From contig DAOVGS010000068.1 in assembly GCA_030672285.1 (NCBI GenBank), positions 1 through 34,644 on the forward strand: a DNA stretch of 34,644 nucleotides. Reading direction: 5' to 3'. Source of the stretch: Hadesarchaea archaeon (GTDB lineage Archaea > Hadarchaeota > Hadarchaeia > Hadarchaeales > Hadarchaeaceae). Below the pieces are notes generated by a model. It saw only the letters and a program-made list of their open reading frames with translations. It was not told where the DNA came from and searched no databases. The stretch's first letter is position 1; every line of letters begins with the position of its first letter. Position numbers and translations under genes: made by a program. Below, piece by piece: positions 15,682 through 23,954 of the stretch.

Positions 15682-15733
15682 TCACACACCACTAAGAAAA
15701 TAACCTTAAACACAAATTAACTTAGGGGAAAAC
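15682..15733. promoter_or_regulatory. Divergent hel308/elp3 promoter region
   Basis: A 52-bp gap between two divergent starts. It contains ACCTTAAACAC (about 15702-15712), a TATA-like box about 25 nt before the elp3 ATG, so the elp3 transcript would have almost no leader; read on the other strand, GTGTTTAAGGT is also TATA-like for hel308. AGGGG sits five bases before the elp3 start. Inference from spacing. Confidence 0.4.
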
Positions 15734-17335
15734 ATGGCGGATGTTCAGTCGGCTGCTTGTCATGATATCTTACAAAAGATTTTGGGCGGCAAGATCGTCG
15801 ATACCCGAGGGCTGGCCAGGGCTAAAATCCAAGCTTGTCGTGAGTTCGGATTATCGAAACCGTTCAGAAACTCGGAACTCTTGGCCGCAGCGACCGGTGA
15901 ACAGAAGGCCGGAGTAATTCAACTGCTCAGGTTGAAGCCCGTACGCTCGATCTCTGGGGTTTCGGTCATCACAGTGATGCCAAAGCCTTATCCCTGCCCA
16001 AAGGAGGAGCCCTGCATTTACTGTCCAGGTGGCCCTAGCGTCGGCACCCCTCAGTCGTACACGGGAAAAGAACCTGCTTCCGCTAGAGCATTGCAGCACA
16101 ACTACGATCCCTATGAACAAGTGAAAGGCAGGATCGAGCAACTTCGGGCGATAGGACATGTGGTCGACAAGGTAGAGTTGATAATGTTTGGTGGTACGCT
16201 AACTGCTTACCCTCCCGATTATTTAGAGTGGTTCACCGTGCAATGCCTGAACGCGATGTCTGGGGCGAATGTTGTAACGATAGAGGAGGCACAAAAAGCA
16301 GCCGAAACCGCATCGGTCCGAAACAGCGATATCACGCTCGAGACCCGTCCCGACTACTGCAAGAAGCCTCATGTCGACCTCATGCTTCGCCTTGGTGCCA
16401 CGCGAGTCGAGCTAGGAGTACAAACACTTTGCGATGACATCTACAAGCTCATCAATCGCGGCCATACTGTGGAGGATGTGGCCGAGGCAACACGAATAGC
16501 GAAGGATGCTGGATTTGCAGTAGTACATCACTGCATGCCTAACCTCCCCGGCTCCAGTTACGAGCGGGACTTGGATACATTCAAAACCCTCTTCGAAGAC
16601 GAACGGTTCAAACCCGATGCCATGAAGATTTACCCGACGCTCGTCATGCCGGGCACAAAGCTTCACGAACTATGGCTGCGGGGCGAGTACGAGCCATATC
16701 CTTTCGAGCAAATTGTAGAACTCATCTCCGAGGTGAAGCGGCGGGTGCCGAAGTGGGTGCGAATTCAGCGCATCCAGCGAGACATCCCAGTTAATTTGAT
16801 AGCGGAGGGTGTCAAGCGAGGCGATCTGCGAGCTTTGATTCAGGAGAAAATGAGAAGAGAAGGCGCGCGCTGTCGGTGCATAAGGTGTCGTGAGGTCGGG
16901 CACGTGCGCTACAAGCTCGGGCTAAACCCCAACCCGGATGACGTAAAGTTCGTGGTCGAGCGATATCGCGCCTCCGAGGGTGAGGAGCTCTTTCTGTCGT
17001 TTGAGGACGTGAAGCGCGACATCCTGATTGGACTCCTGAGGTTGAGGGAGCCCTCCGCGAAGGCGCACAGGCCCGAGGCCAAAGCCACTCACTCGATGCT
17101 CGTGCGAGAGTTGCACGTCTACGGCCCGCTCGTGCAGGTCGGCGAAGCGGCCAGAGTGAATGAGTGGCAACACCGAGGCTGGGGTGAGCGTTTAATGAAG
17201 GAGGCGGAGCGTATCTCCCGCGAGGAGTTTGATGCGCGCAAAGTCGTCGTGCTTTCTGGCATAGGGGTGCGGAACTACTACCGGCGCTTCGGCTACGAGC
17301 GAGAGGGGCCCTACATGGTAAAGGGGCTGAGCTAA
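15734..17335 (+). CDS. elp3: Elp3-type tRNA U34 modifying enzyme (radical SAM plus GNAT)
   Basis: Archaeal stand-alone Elp3 that makes carboxymethyl-type modifications at wobble uridine 34 of tRNA. The radical-SAM cysteines are in YPCPKEEPCIYCPGG (Cys88, Cys94, Cys97), followed by the family's SYTGKEPASARALQHNYDPY segment. The TIM-barrel region continues through FGGTLTAYPPDYLEWF and RVELGVQTL. A Cys-rich patch (CRCIRCREVGH, about 375) is the zinc or interdomain site, and the C-terminal GNAT acetyltransferase domain contains HRGWGERLMKEAE and YYRRFGYEREGPYMVK. At 533 aa it is full length. The ATG at 15734 has AGGGG upstream. Convergent with the Lrp-type gene, 14 bp apart. Confidence 0.95.
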   Translation: MADVQSAACHDILQKILGGKIVDTRGLARAKIQACREFGLSKPFRNSELLAAATGEQKAGVIQLLRLKPVRSISGVSVITVMPKPYPCPKEEPCIYCPGGPSVGTPQSYTGKEPASARALQHNYDPYEQVKGRIEQLRAIGHVVDKVELIMFGGTLTAYPPDYLEWFTVQCLNAMSGANVVTIEEAQKAAETASVRNSDITLETRPDYCKKPHVDLMLRLGATRVELGVQTLCDDIYKLINRGHTVEDVAEATRIAKDAGFAVVHHCMPNLPGSSYERDLDTFKTLFEDERFKPDAMKIYPTLVMPGTKLHELWLRGEYEPYPFEQIVELISEVKRRVPKWVRIQRIQRDIPVNLIAEGVKRGDLRALIQEKMRREGARCRCIRCREVGHVRYKLGLNPNPDDVKFVVERYRASEGEELFLSFEDVKRDILIGLLRLREPSAKAHRPEAKATHSMLVRELHVYGPLVQVGEAARVNEWQHRGWGERLMKEAERISREEFDARKVVVLSGIGVRNYYRRFGYEREGPYMVKGLS

Positions 17336-17349
17336 CCATGCGCATTTGT

Positions 17350-17814
17350 TTAGGATTTTAGAACTTGCGCAAAAGGTTCCTCAGGCTGATCTTTCACCGT
17401 GCTATGAATTATGAATGTTTTCGTTTCCCTTACCCCTTTTAGTTTATGAATTTTTTTGACGAGTGCAGTCAGCTCCCTACTGTCTCTAGTCCAAACCTCT
17501 AGGATCGCGCTGTACTCTCCGAAGAGACGGTGGAACCCTGATATTTGATGAAATTTTTTGATCGTTTTTTCATTTTTGCGTCTAAGTTCACTTCGTGGAT
17601 CTTCTCGCAGAAAGACGTAGGCTCTCGTACCAAAACCAAATTTCTCCGGATTCAACCTTGCCACGAACGAGCGCACTACATCAGCCTCTTTGTACTGCTT
17701 GATTTTCTTCGCAACAGTTTGACGCGTAGTACCTACTTTTTTTGCGATTTCTGAAATTGATTGGTCGGAGTTACTAATGAGTTGAAGTAGTATTTTTTTG
17801 TCTAGTTTTCTCAT
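17350..17814 (-). CDS. AsnC/Lrp-family transcription regulator
   Basis: 154 aa. An N-terminal winged helix-turn-helix (about 4-50, LDKKILLQLISNSDQSISEI with recognition helix TTRQTVAKKIKQY) is followed by an alpha/beta effector domain of the AsnC type (about 70-145, AYVFLRED, YSAILEVWTRD, TKTFIIHSTV). Members form dimers to octamers and sense amino acids or other small molecules. It is divergent from PEP carboxykinase, with an inverted repeat in the 72-bp gap just upstream of its own start. The natural inference is autoregulation plus control of pck. The gene is AT-rich like pck and unlike elp3 and gatD around it. The ligand cannot be read from the sequence. Confidence 0.85.
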   Translation of the reverse strand: MRKLDKKILLQLISNSDQSISEIAKKVGTTRQTVAKKIKQYKEADVVRSFVARLNPEKFGFGTRAYVFLREDPRSELRRKNEKTIKKFHQISGFHRLFGEYSAILEVWTRDSRELTALVKKIHKLKGVRETKTFIIHSTVKDQPEEPFAQVLKS

Positions 17815-17824
17815 TTTATCGCTG

Positions 17825-17839
17825 TTAACATTTTGTTAA
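17825..17839. promoter_or_regulatory. Candidate Lrp operator: inverted repeat TTAACA-TTT-TGTTAA
   Basis: A perfect 6-bp inverted repeat around a 3-bp centre, 11 bp upstream of the regulator's start and about 48 bp upstream of the pck start. AT-rich dyads of this size are typical operators for AsnC/Lrp proteins. Occupancy here could block the regulator's own transcription or affect pck. Confidence 0.5.
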
Positions 17840-17846
17840 TACAAAT

Positions 17847-17860
17847 GCTTAAAAGCTTAA
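17847..17860. promoter_or_regulatory. Bidirectional TATA-like box between lrp-type gene and pck
   Basis: GCTTAAAAGCTTAA is nearly palindromic and reads as a TATA-like box on both strands. It lies about 30 nt before the chosen pck start (17887) and about 35 nt before the regulator start (17814). Its position right next to the inverted repeat supports shared regulation. Confidence 0.45.
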
Positions 17861-17886
17861 CTATTTTAACTTTGGGGGGTGAGGAC

Positions 17887-19815
17887 ATGGAGATTCGCTC
17901 GTTCGGGAAGATATCAAAAAGCGGCAAAGTTCCACCAAAAACTATGAGTATACTCAAGACCAGATTAGGGAAAGAAGATTATCAGAAACTTATCAAGATA
18001 AACAATCCCAAACTTCACCAATTCATTGCCGATTACGTGGAACTCTGTAATCCCGATGGGGTGTTTATCTGCACCGACTCACCTGAGGATATCCGCCATA
18101 TCAGGGAGGAGGCGATAAGAACTGGGGAGGAGAGAAGACTCGCCACAGATAGCCACACAGTTCATTTTGATGGTTATTATGATCAGGCAAGGGATGAGAA
18201 AAACACCAAATTCCTTCTCCCTAAGGGTGTTGATTTAGGCTCTAACATAAATGCAATAGATAAGGAAGAAGGACTCAAAGAAATTCACTCTCTACTAAAA
18301 AATATTATGCAATGGCGCAAACTATACATATGTTTCTTTTGCTTGGGACCAACGAATTCTAAATTCTCTTTACCTTGCGTTCAGCTTACAGATTCTAGTT
18401 ATGTGGCTCACTCATCAGATCTACTTTACAGGTTAGGGTATGAGGAATTCAAAAGGTTGGGTGGTTCCCAAGCTTTCTTCAAGTTCCTGCATGCTGAAGG
18501 GGAGCTTGAGCGGGGAGCGAGTAAAAATATTGACAAGCGCAGGATCTACATCGATCTCGATGAGGATACAGTATATAGCGTGAACACCCAATATGGCGGC
18601 AACACAATTGGGCACAAGAAGCTGGCGATGAGGCTGGCAATCCATAGAGCATCAAAAGAATGCTGGTTAACAGAGCACATGTTTCTTATGGGGATACATG
18701 GTCCAGGAGGGAGGGTAAGTTATTTCACCGGAGCATTTCCTTCCCTTTGTGGTAAGACTTCTACCTCTATGCTAAAAGGGGAGACCATAGTGGGAGACGA
18801 TATAGTCTATCTCAGGATAAAGGGCGGAAAGATGTGCGCTGTTAATGTGGAGAAAGGGATATTCGGAGTAATACAGGGAATAAACTCTAAAGATGATTCT
18901 ATACTATGGAAGGTACTTCATAGTCCAGGTGAGATCATATTCTCAAATGTGTTAGTTACTGAAGACAAAGATGTATACTGGGTTGGCAAGGACGGAGAAG
19001 TACCCAAAAAGGGAATCAACCACTCGAGGGAATGGATCTTTGGGAAAAAAGATACCGAAGGTAAGGAGATACCGCATTCACACCCAAACGCCCGTTTCAC
19101 CCTCGACATGAAGCTTTTAGGGAATGTCGACCCTGAGCTGAATAATCCTCAGGGCGTTGTGGTGAGTGGAATAATTTATGGGGGAAGAGATCCGGACACT
19201 TGGGTTCCAGTGGAGGAATCCTTTGATTGGGTACATGGCGTGATAACAAAAGGTGCATCACTTGAGTCGGAAACTACGGCCGCCGCCCTAGGAAAGAAAA
19301 AGGTCAGAAAGTTCAATCCCATGGCGAACTTGCCTTTCCTCTCGATAACTATAGGTGAATATATAGAGAATCACTTAAACTTTGGCCGTGCTCTGAAGAA
19401 TCCGCTCCCCATCTTCTCTGTTAATTACTTTCTGAAAGACTCAAATGGTGAATTCATGAATGATGTAAGAGATAAAGCAGTTTGGCTCAAATGGATGGAA
19501 CTGCGAGCGCGTAATGAAGTTGAAGCAGTAAAAACACCTACAGGCTTCATACCGAGATTCCAAGACCTCAAAAGACTGTTCAAAGAATTGCTCGGCAAAG
19601 ATTACTCCAAGGAGGATTACGTCAAACAATTTACCTTGAGGATCCCCGAAAACCTGTCGAAGATCGAGAGGATAATGAGGATCTATGAGGCCGAAGTTCC
19701 GAACACACCGAAGGTCCTGTTTGAGGTGCTGGGAGAGCAAAAGCGCAGGCTCCAAGAAGCTGCGAAAAAATATGGAAGTTACGTTTCTCCCTTCAAGTTA
19801 GCCGAAGCGGACTGA
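17887..19815 (+). CDS. pck: Phosphoenolpyruvate carboxykinase, GTP type
   Basis: Interconverts oxaloacetate and PEP with GTP/GDP, the entry to gluconeogenesis or, in some archaea, an anaplerotic route. Diagnostic motifs are GAFPSLCGKTSTSM (about 282-295), the PEPCK-specific P-loop whose Cys is characteristic of the GTP enzyme; GDDIVYL (303-309); the substrate-binding QYGGNTIGHKKLAMR (235-249); GGRDPDTWVPVEESFDW; and NPLPIFSVNYFLKD near the guanine-binding site. At 642 aa it is full length. I start at ATG 17887 because a strong GGGGGGTGAGG lies just before it; the frame continues up to a TTG at 17833 but would read through the promoter. The gene is markedly AT-rich (18 G/C in 60 bases at 18241-18300) and uses AGG/AGA arginine codons, unlike its neighbours, suggesting a different origin. 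Confidence 0.93.
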   Translation: MEIRSFGKISKSGKVPPKTMSILKTRLGKEDYQKLIKINNPKLHQFIADYVELCNPDGVFICTDSPEDIRHIREEAIRTGEERRLATDSHTVHFDGYYDQARDEKNTKFLLPKGVDLGSNINAIDKEEGLKEIHSLLKNIMQWRKLYICFFCLGPTNSKFSLPCVQLTDSSYVAHSSDLLYRLGYEEFKRLGGSQAFFKFLHAEGELERGASKNIDKRRIYIDLDEDTVYSVNTQYGGNTIGHKKLAMRLAIHRASKECWLTEHMFLMGIHGPGGRVSYFTGAFPSLCGKTSTSMLKGETIVGDDIVYLRIKGGKMCAVNVEKGIFGVIQGINSKDDSILWKVLHSPGEIIFSNVLVTEDKDVYWVGKDGEVPKKGINHSREWIFGKKDTEGKEIPHSHPNARFTLDMKLLGNVDPELNNPQGVVVSGIIYGGRDPDTWVPVEESFDWVHGVITKGASLESETTAAALGKKKVRKFNPMANLPFLSITIGEYIENHLNFGRALKNPLPIFSVNYFLKDSNGEFMNDVRDKAVWLKWMELRARNEVEAVKTPTGFIPRFQDLKRLFKELLGKDYSKEDYVKQFTLRIPENLSKIERIMRIYEAEVPNTPKVLFEVLGEQKRRLQEAAKKYGSYVSPFKLAEAD

Positions 19816-19836
19816 TCTTTTTCAAAACAGACCCAC

Positions 19837-19867
19837 TTCTCGGTTGGGATTGGTCCTCCCCCGAGAA
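19837..19867. terminator. Hairpin downstream of pck
   Basis: TTCTCGG (19837-19843) pairs with CCGAGAA (19861-19867), and GGGA (19846-19849) with TCCC (19857-19860), giving an 11-bp stem with a 2-nt bulge and a 7-nt loop. It lies 22 bp after the pck stop and before the gatD promoter (a GATTTAAG box near 19878). It may be a terminator, an mRNA-stabilising structure or a protein site; there is no U-run directly after it, so it is not a classical terminator. Confidence 0.35.
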
Positions 19868-19917
19868 CTCTGGGGCTACCGATTTAAGTCCGCGCGCATT
19901 AGTGCAAGCTGGTGCGG

Positions 19918-21267
19918 ATGTCCGGCTACAGGGGGAAGGTTCAGCAGCTTCTGAGGGCAGCTTCGGTCGAGGTCGGCGATCGGGTTAGGGTGGAAAAAGC
20001 CGGCTCAGTTTACGAGGGCGTGCTCATGCCTCGAACTGAACTAGGTGATCCGAATCACATCGTCCTCAAGCTCGCCAGCGGATACAACCTCGGCATCAAG
20101 CTCGGCAAGGGGGCAAAGCTGGTGAAGCTCGAGAAGGGAAAGCCACCGAGGTTGGGCATACCCCCCCTCAAAATCAAGCGAGACCCCTCAAAACCTGATG
20201 TGAGCATCGTTGGCACGGGGGGCACCATCGCCTCTCGCGTCGATTATCGGACGGGCGCCGTTTACCCAGCGTTCACGCCTGAGGAAATCTACAGCGCCGT
20301 GCCGGAATTAGCCAATCTAGCAAACATACGTGTCATCGAGGCCTGCAACGTTTTCAGCGAGCACATGACGCCTGAGCTCTGGGTGAAGGTCGGAAAGGCG
20401 ATCGCAAAGGAGCTGAATGCGGGTGCTAGGGGAGTGGTCGTCGCACACGGCACCGACACCATGGGCTACACCGCCGCCGCGCTGAGCTTCATGCTTAAAG
20501 ATCTCTTCAGGCCGGTCGTGCTCGTGGGCTCCCAACGCTCCTCGGACCGCCCCAGCAGCGATGCGGCGCTCAACTTGATAGGGGCGGTCACGGTGGCTGG
20601 CAAGTCCGACATCGCCGAGGTGTGTGTGGTGATGCATGGGTCGACGGAGGATGATTTTTGCCTGATCCATAGGGGCACCAAGGTCCGCAAGTGCCACACG
20701 AGCCGCCGCGACACCTTCCAGACGATCAACGATATTCCAATCGGCATGGTTCGGGGCGGTGAGTTGAAACTTTTCCGTGACGACTACAACCGCGCGAAGC
20801 CGAAAGGTAGGGTAAAGGTCGATGGAAAATTCGAGTCGCGCGTGGCGCTCCTGAAGGTCACGCCCGGGATGCCTTCGAGTGTCATCGAGGGCATGCTTAA
20901 GGCGAGGGATAAAGGTATCGTGCTAGAGGGAACGGGTCTGGGACACGTGCCGGAGTCGTTGTTTGAAGGGATCAAGTTCGCTGTGAGCAAAGGGGTGCCC
21001 GTGGTGATGACTTCGCAGTGCCTTTGGGGGCGAATCGACATGAAGGTTTACTCGACGGGTCGCGATTTGCTCCAGCTGGGCGTGATTCCAGCTGAGGACA
21101 TGCTTCCCGAGACCGCTTATGTAAAACTGATGTGGGTGCTCGCCCATGCTAAGGGAGTCGAGGAGGTTTCGAAGCTGATGCGCACGAATCTGGCTGGCGA
21201 GATTACCCCGCGGACGAGGCCGGACGTATTCCTGAAGCCAGTGTTCTCCCTTAAAGCCAGTGATTAG
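19918..21267 (+). CDS. gatD: Glu-tRNA(Gln) amidotransferase subunit D
   Basis: Asparaginase-like subunit of the archaeal GatDE complex; it releases ammonia from Asn or Gln that GatE uses to convert Glu-tRNA(Gln) to Gln-tRNA(Gln). An N-terminal beta-barrel-like domain (about 1-75, VGDRVRVEKAGSVYEGVLMP) is followed by the L-asparaginase I fold: GTGGTIASRVDYRTGAVYP (catalytic Thr), VVAHGTDTMGYTAAALSF (second Thr-Asp) and a conserved Lys region. I start at ATG 19918 with GGTG three bases upstream; a GTG two codons earlier (19912) is an alternative. At about 450 aa it is full length. gatE follows after 27 bp. Confidence 0.95.
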   Translation: MSGYRGKVQQLLRAASVEVGDRVRVEKAGSVYEGVLMPRTELGDPNHIVLKLASGYNLGIKLGKGAKLVKLEKGKPPRLGIPPLKIKRDPSKPDVSIVGTGGTIASRVDYRTGAVYPAFTPEEIYSAVPELANLANIRVIEACNVFSEHMTPELWVKVGKAIAKELNAGARGVVVAHGTDTMGYTAAALSFMLKDLFRPVVLVGSQRSSDRPSSDAALNLIGAVTVAGKSDIAEVCVVMHGSTEDDFCLIHRGTKVRKCHTSRRDTFQTINDIPIGMVRGGELKLFRDDYNRAKPKGRVKVDGKFESRVALLKVTPGMPSSVIEGMLKARDKGIVLEGTGLGHVPESLFEGIKFAVSKGVPVVMTSQCLWGRIDMKVYSTGRDLLQLGVIPAEDMLPETAYVKLMWVLAHAKGVEEVSKLMRTNLAGEITPRTRPDVFLKPVFSLKASD

Positions 21268-21294
21268 GCTGGCTGAGGTTGGAGAGAGTTTTAG

Positions 21295-23184
21295 ATGGAG
21301 TTGAATTACGAGAAACTTGGCCTGCGCGTCGGATTTGAGATCCACCAAGAGCTCGATACTCACAAGTTGTTTTGCAACTGCCCTTCAGCGCTGCGCGATG
21401 AGGAGCCGCGACTCGAGGTGAAGCGAAGGTTACGTCCGACCCAGAGCGAGCTGGGGGAGGTGGATCGCGCCGCGCTGGCGGAGGCGCTGAAGGGAAAAGG
21501 GTTCAGGTACCAGCTTTATCCCGATAGCGTTTGCTTGGTCGAGCTGGATGAGGAACCCCCGCACCTCGTCAACGAGGAAGCTGTGGACATCACGCTCGAG
21601 GCTGCCCTCTTACTGAACGCAAAGCCCCTCGATGAGGTGCACACGATGCGGAAGATAGTGATCGACGGAAGCAACACGTGCGGCTTCCAACGGACCCTCT
21701 TAATAGCCACGGGTGGCCGCGTCGAGGTCGAGGGGAAGAGTTTTCGGGTCCCAACTATTTGCTTGGAGGAGGATGCGGCGCGAAAGATGGGTGAGGGCGC
21801 CGAGCTCATCGATTACCGTTTGGACCGGCTAGGTATCCCGCTCGTCGAGATCGCCACGGGGCCAGATTTCTTCGACCCTTACACGCCGGCCAAAGCCGCG
21901 CTCTACATCGGACAACTCCTCCGCGCCACCGGCAAGGTCAAGCGGGGAATAGGCACCATCCGTCAGGACGTAAACATCTCGATAGCTGGAGGCGCGCGCC
22001 AAGAGATCAAGGGGGTACAGGAGCTCGCGCTCATCTCGACGGTAATCGAACGCGAAGTTCAGAGACAATGGGCTCTCTTGGAGATTCGCGATGAAATAAA
22101 GCGGCGCGGGGCCGGGAAGGTTGTGAAAAAAATCATCGACGTGAGGGGGGTATTCTCCAAGACGAGTTCGGAGGTCGTCCGTAGCGCGCTCCGAGCTGGT
22201 GGCACCGTACTCGTCGTCAAACTGCCCAAATTCGCCGGGTTCTTGGGCAAAGAGTTACAGCCCGGCCGGAGGTTCGGCACGGAGCTCGCGGATTGTGCCA
22301 AGCTCTACGGCGGGGTCGGCGGCCTCTTCCACACGGACGAGCTACCGGCCTATGGGATCTCGCAGGAAGAGGTCGATGGATTGAGGAAAGCAACGGGTGC
22401 TACGGAAAGCGATGCGGTCGTGTTCATAGCGGACGTCAAAGAGAAGGCGGAGGCCGCGCTCAGCGCGGTCGTTGACAGAGCAAACCAAGCGCTCGAGGGG
22501 GTCCCCGAGGAGACGCGCCGAGCCCTGCCTGATGGGAACACGGAGTTCATGCGCCCGTTACCGGGTGCCGGACGGATGTATCCCGAGACGGACATTCCCC
22601 CCATCGCGATTACCCCCCTAAGGCTGAGGCAAATTAAGGCACGGTTGCCGGAGCTGCCCGAGAAGCGGCGCGCGCGCTTGGTGGAGAAATACGGGCTTGG
22701 GAAGGAACTGGCCGAGCGGATGAGCTTGTCGGAAAATCTAGAGCTTTTTGAGGAACTCGTCAGGAAGTCCAAAGCCAACCCGACCCTGATTGCGACGACC
22801 CTCGAAGAGACATTGGTGAGCTTGAGGCGCGAGGGCGTGCGAGTAGAGGTCATCCAAAAAGCGGTGCTTGAGGAGCTCTTCGCGGGCGTGGCGAAGGGAA
22901 AACTCGCGAAGGAGGCGGTATCAGAGGTCTTGAGGGAGGCCGCGCGAGGCGTGAGCGTTCAAACGGCGATCGAGAAGCTGGGGCTTGCCGTGATGGGGGG
23001 GGCCGAGCTCAGAAAACTCGTGAGGAAAATCGTTGCGGGCAACCGCGAACTTATCGAGCGGCGGGGCCGAGCGGCGATTGCCCCACTCATGGGAATCCTC
23101 ATGGAACGGGTACGGGGGCGGGCCGATGGCAAGCTGGTGCACGAACTGCTTGAGCGGGAACTGAAGAAGAGAGGGGCCAAGTAA
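21295..23184 (+). CDS. gatE: Glu-tRNA(Gln) amidotransferase subunit E
   Basis: Archaea-specific GatB-like kinase/amidotransferase subunit that phosphorylates Glu on tRNA(Gln) and amidates it with ammonia from GatD. The N-terminus LGLRVGFEIHQELDTHKLFCNCPS is the GatB/E signature with the Cys pair; LDRLGIPLVEIATGPDF and GKVKRGIGTIRQDVNISI are core motifs. An AspRS-like insert region occupies the middle, as expected for GatE as opposed to GatB, and the C-terminal tail is helical (YqeY-like), ending HELLERELKKRG. At 629 aa the length fits. GGAGAG precedes the ATG at 21295. It is probably co-transcribed with gatD and with nagB, which starts 2 bp after its stop. Confidence 0.95.
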   Translation: MELNYEKLGLRVGFEIHQELDTHKLFCNCPSALRDEEPRLEVKRRLRPTQSELGEVDRAALAEALKGKGFRYQLYPDSVCLVELDEEPPHLVNEEAVDITLEAALLLNAKPLDEVHTMRKIVIDGSNTCGFQRTLLIATGGRVEVEGKSFRVPTICLEEDAARKMGEGAELIDYRLDRLGIPLVEIATGPDFFDPYTPAKAALYIGQLLRATGKVKRGIGTIRQDVNISIAGGARQEIKGVQELALISTVIEREVQRQWALLEIRDEIKRRGAGKVVKKIIDVRGVFSKTSSEVVRSALRAGGTVLVVKLPKFAGFLGKELQPGRRFGTELADCAKLYGGVGGLFHTDELPAYGISQEEVDGLRKATGATESDAVVFIADVKEKAEAALSAVVDRANQALEGVPEETRRALPDGNTEFMRPLPGAGRMYPETDIPPIAITPLRLRQIKARLPELPEKRRARLVEKYGLGKELAERMSLSENLELFEELVRKSKANPTLIATTLEETLVSLRREGVRVEVIQKAVLEELFAGVAKGKLAKEAVSEVLREAARGVSVQTAIEKLGLAVMGGAELRKLVRKIVAGNRELIERRGRAAIAPLMGILMERVRGRADGKLVHELLERELKKRGAK

Positions 23185-23186
23185 AT

Positions 23187-23933
23187 ATGTCAATCAATAT
23201 CTCCATCGTAAAAGATTATGATGAAATGAGCAGGAGGGCCGCGAGAATAATCGCTGATGCCATAAGGAACAAGCCGAACTTAGTTCTCGGTCTGGCGACG
23301 GGCAGTACTCCCGTGGGCTGTTATCAGGAGCTTATCCGCATGCACAAGGAGGAGGGGCTCGACTTCTCCCGCGTTATAACCTTCAATCTCGACGAATATA
23401 TCAGGTTACCACCAACCCATCCCCAGAGCTATCGATACTTTATGGACGAAAACCTCTTCCGCCATGTGAATATCAAAATAGAAAACACGTATGTTCCCGA
23501 CGGTTTATCAGCCGATCTCCAAAGGACTTGTAAAGAATTTGAGGAACTCATCAAAAGGGCGGGCGGAATTGACCTTCAGCTACTAGGCATAGGGGCTAAC
23601 GGGCACATAGCTTTCAACGAGCCGGGTTCATCATTCGACTTCAGAACGATGGTTGTGAACCTTTCAGAGCGAACGATAAAAGACAATGCACGATTCTTCA
23701 AATCCATCGAGGAGGTGCCTCGCCAAGCCCTCTCCATGGGGATGGGGACCATCATGGAGGTGAGAAAGATTATACTCCTAGCGAGCGGCGTGGGAAAGGC
23801 GGAGGCCGCTGCCAAGTCCGTTGAAGGTCCGATAACTACCGATGTGCCTGCATCTATTCTCCAGAGGCATCCCAACTGTATTTTTATCCTTGACGAAGAA
23901 GCTGCATCCAAGCTCGTGCGCAAAGCTCGCTAA
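23187..23933 (+). CDS. nagB: Glucosamine-6-phosphate deaminase
   Basis: 248-aa NagB-type enzyme converting glucosamine-6-phosphate to fructose-6-phosphate and ammonia. Clear motifs are LGLATGSTPVGCYQELIRMH (phosphate loop), FNLDEYIRLPPTHPQSYRYF (active-site Asp-Glu), LLGIGANGHIAFNEPGSSFD (catalytic loop with His) and SMGMGTIMEVRKIILLASG. The ATG at 23187 is 2 bp after the gatE stop with GAGGGGCC upstream. Composition is less GC-rich than gatDE. Since this enzyme releases ammonia and GatD consumes ammonia locally, the pairing could be mere co-transcription; I infer no functional link. The end is 21 bp from the convergent aminopeptidase. Confidence 0.92.
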   Translation: MSINISIVKDYDEMSRRAARIIADAIRNKPNLVLGLATGSTPVGCYQELIRMHKEEGLDFSRVITFNLDEYIRLPPTHPQSYRYFMDENLFRHVNIKIENTYVPDGLSADLQRTCKEFEELIKRAGGIDLQLLGIGANGHIAFNEPGSSFDFRTMVVNLSERTIKDNARFFKSIEEVPRQALSMGMGTIMEVRKIILLASGVGKAEAAAKSVEGPITTDVPASILQRHPNCIFILDEEAASKLVRKAR

Positions 23934-23954
23934 GTCGGTAATAGTAGAATAAAA

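Noticed and set aside
16812-17345. Minus-strand open frame of 177 codons opposite the elp3 GNAT domain
   Set aside because: Arg/Ser/Pro-rich shadow; the forward strand encodes conserved Elp3 residues.
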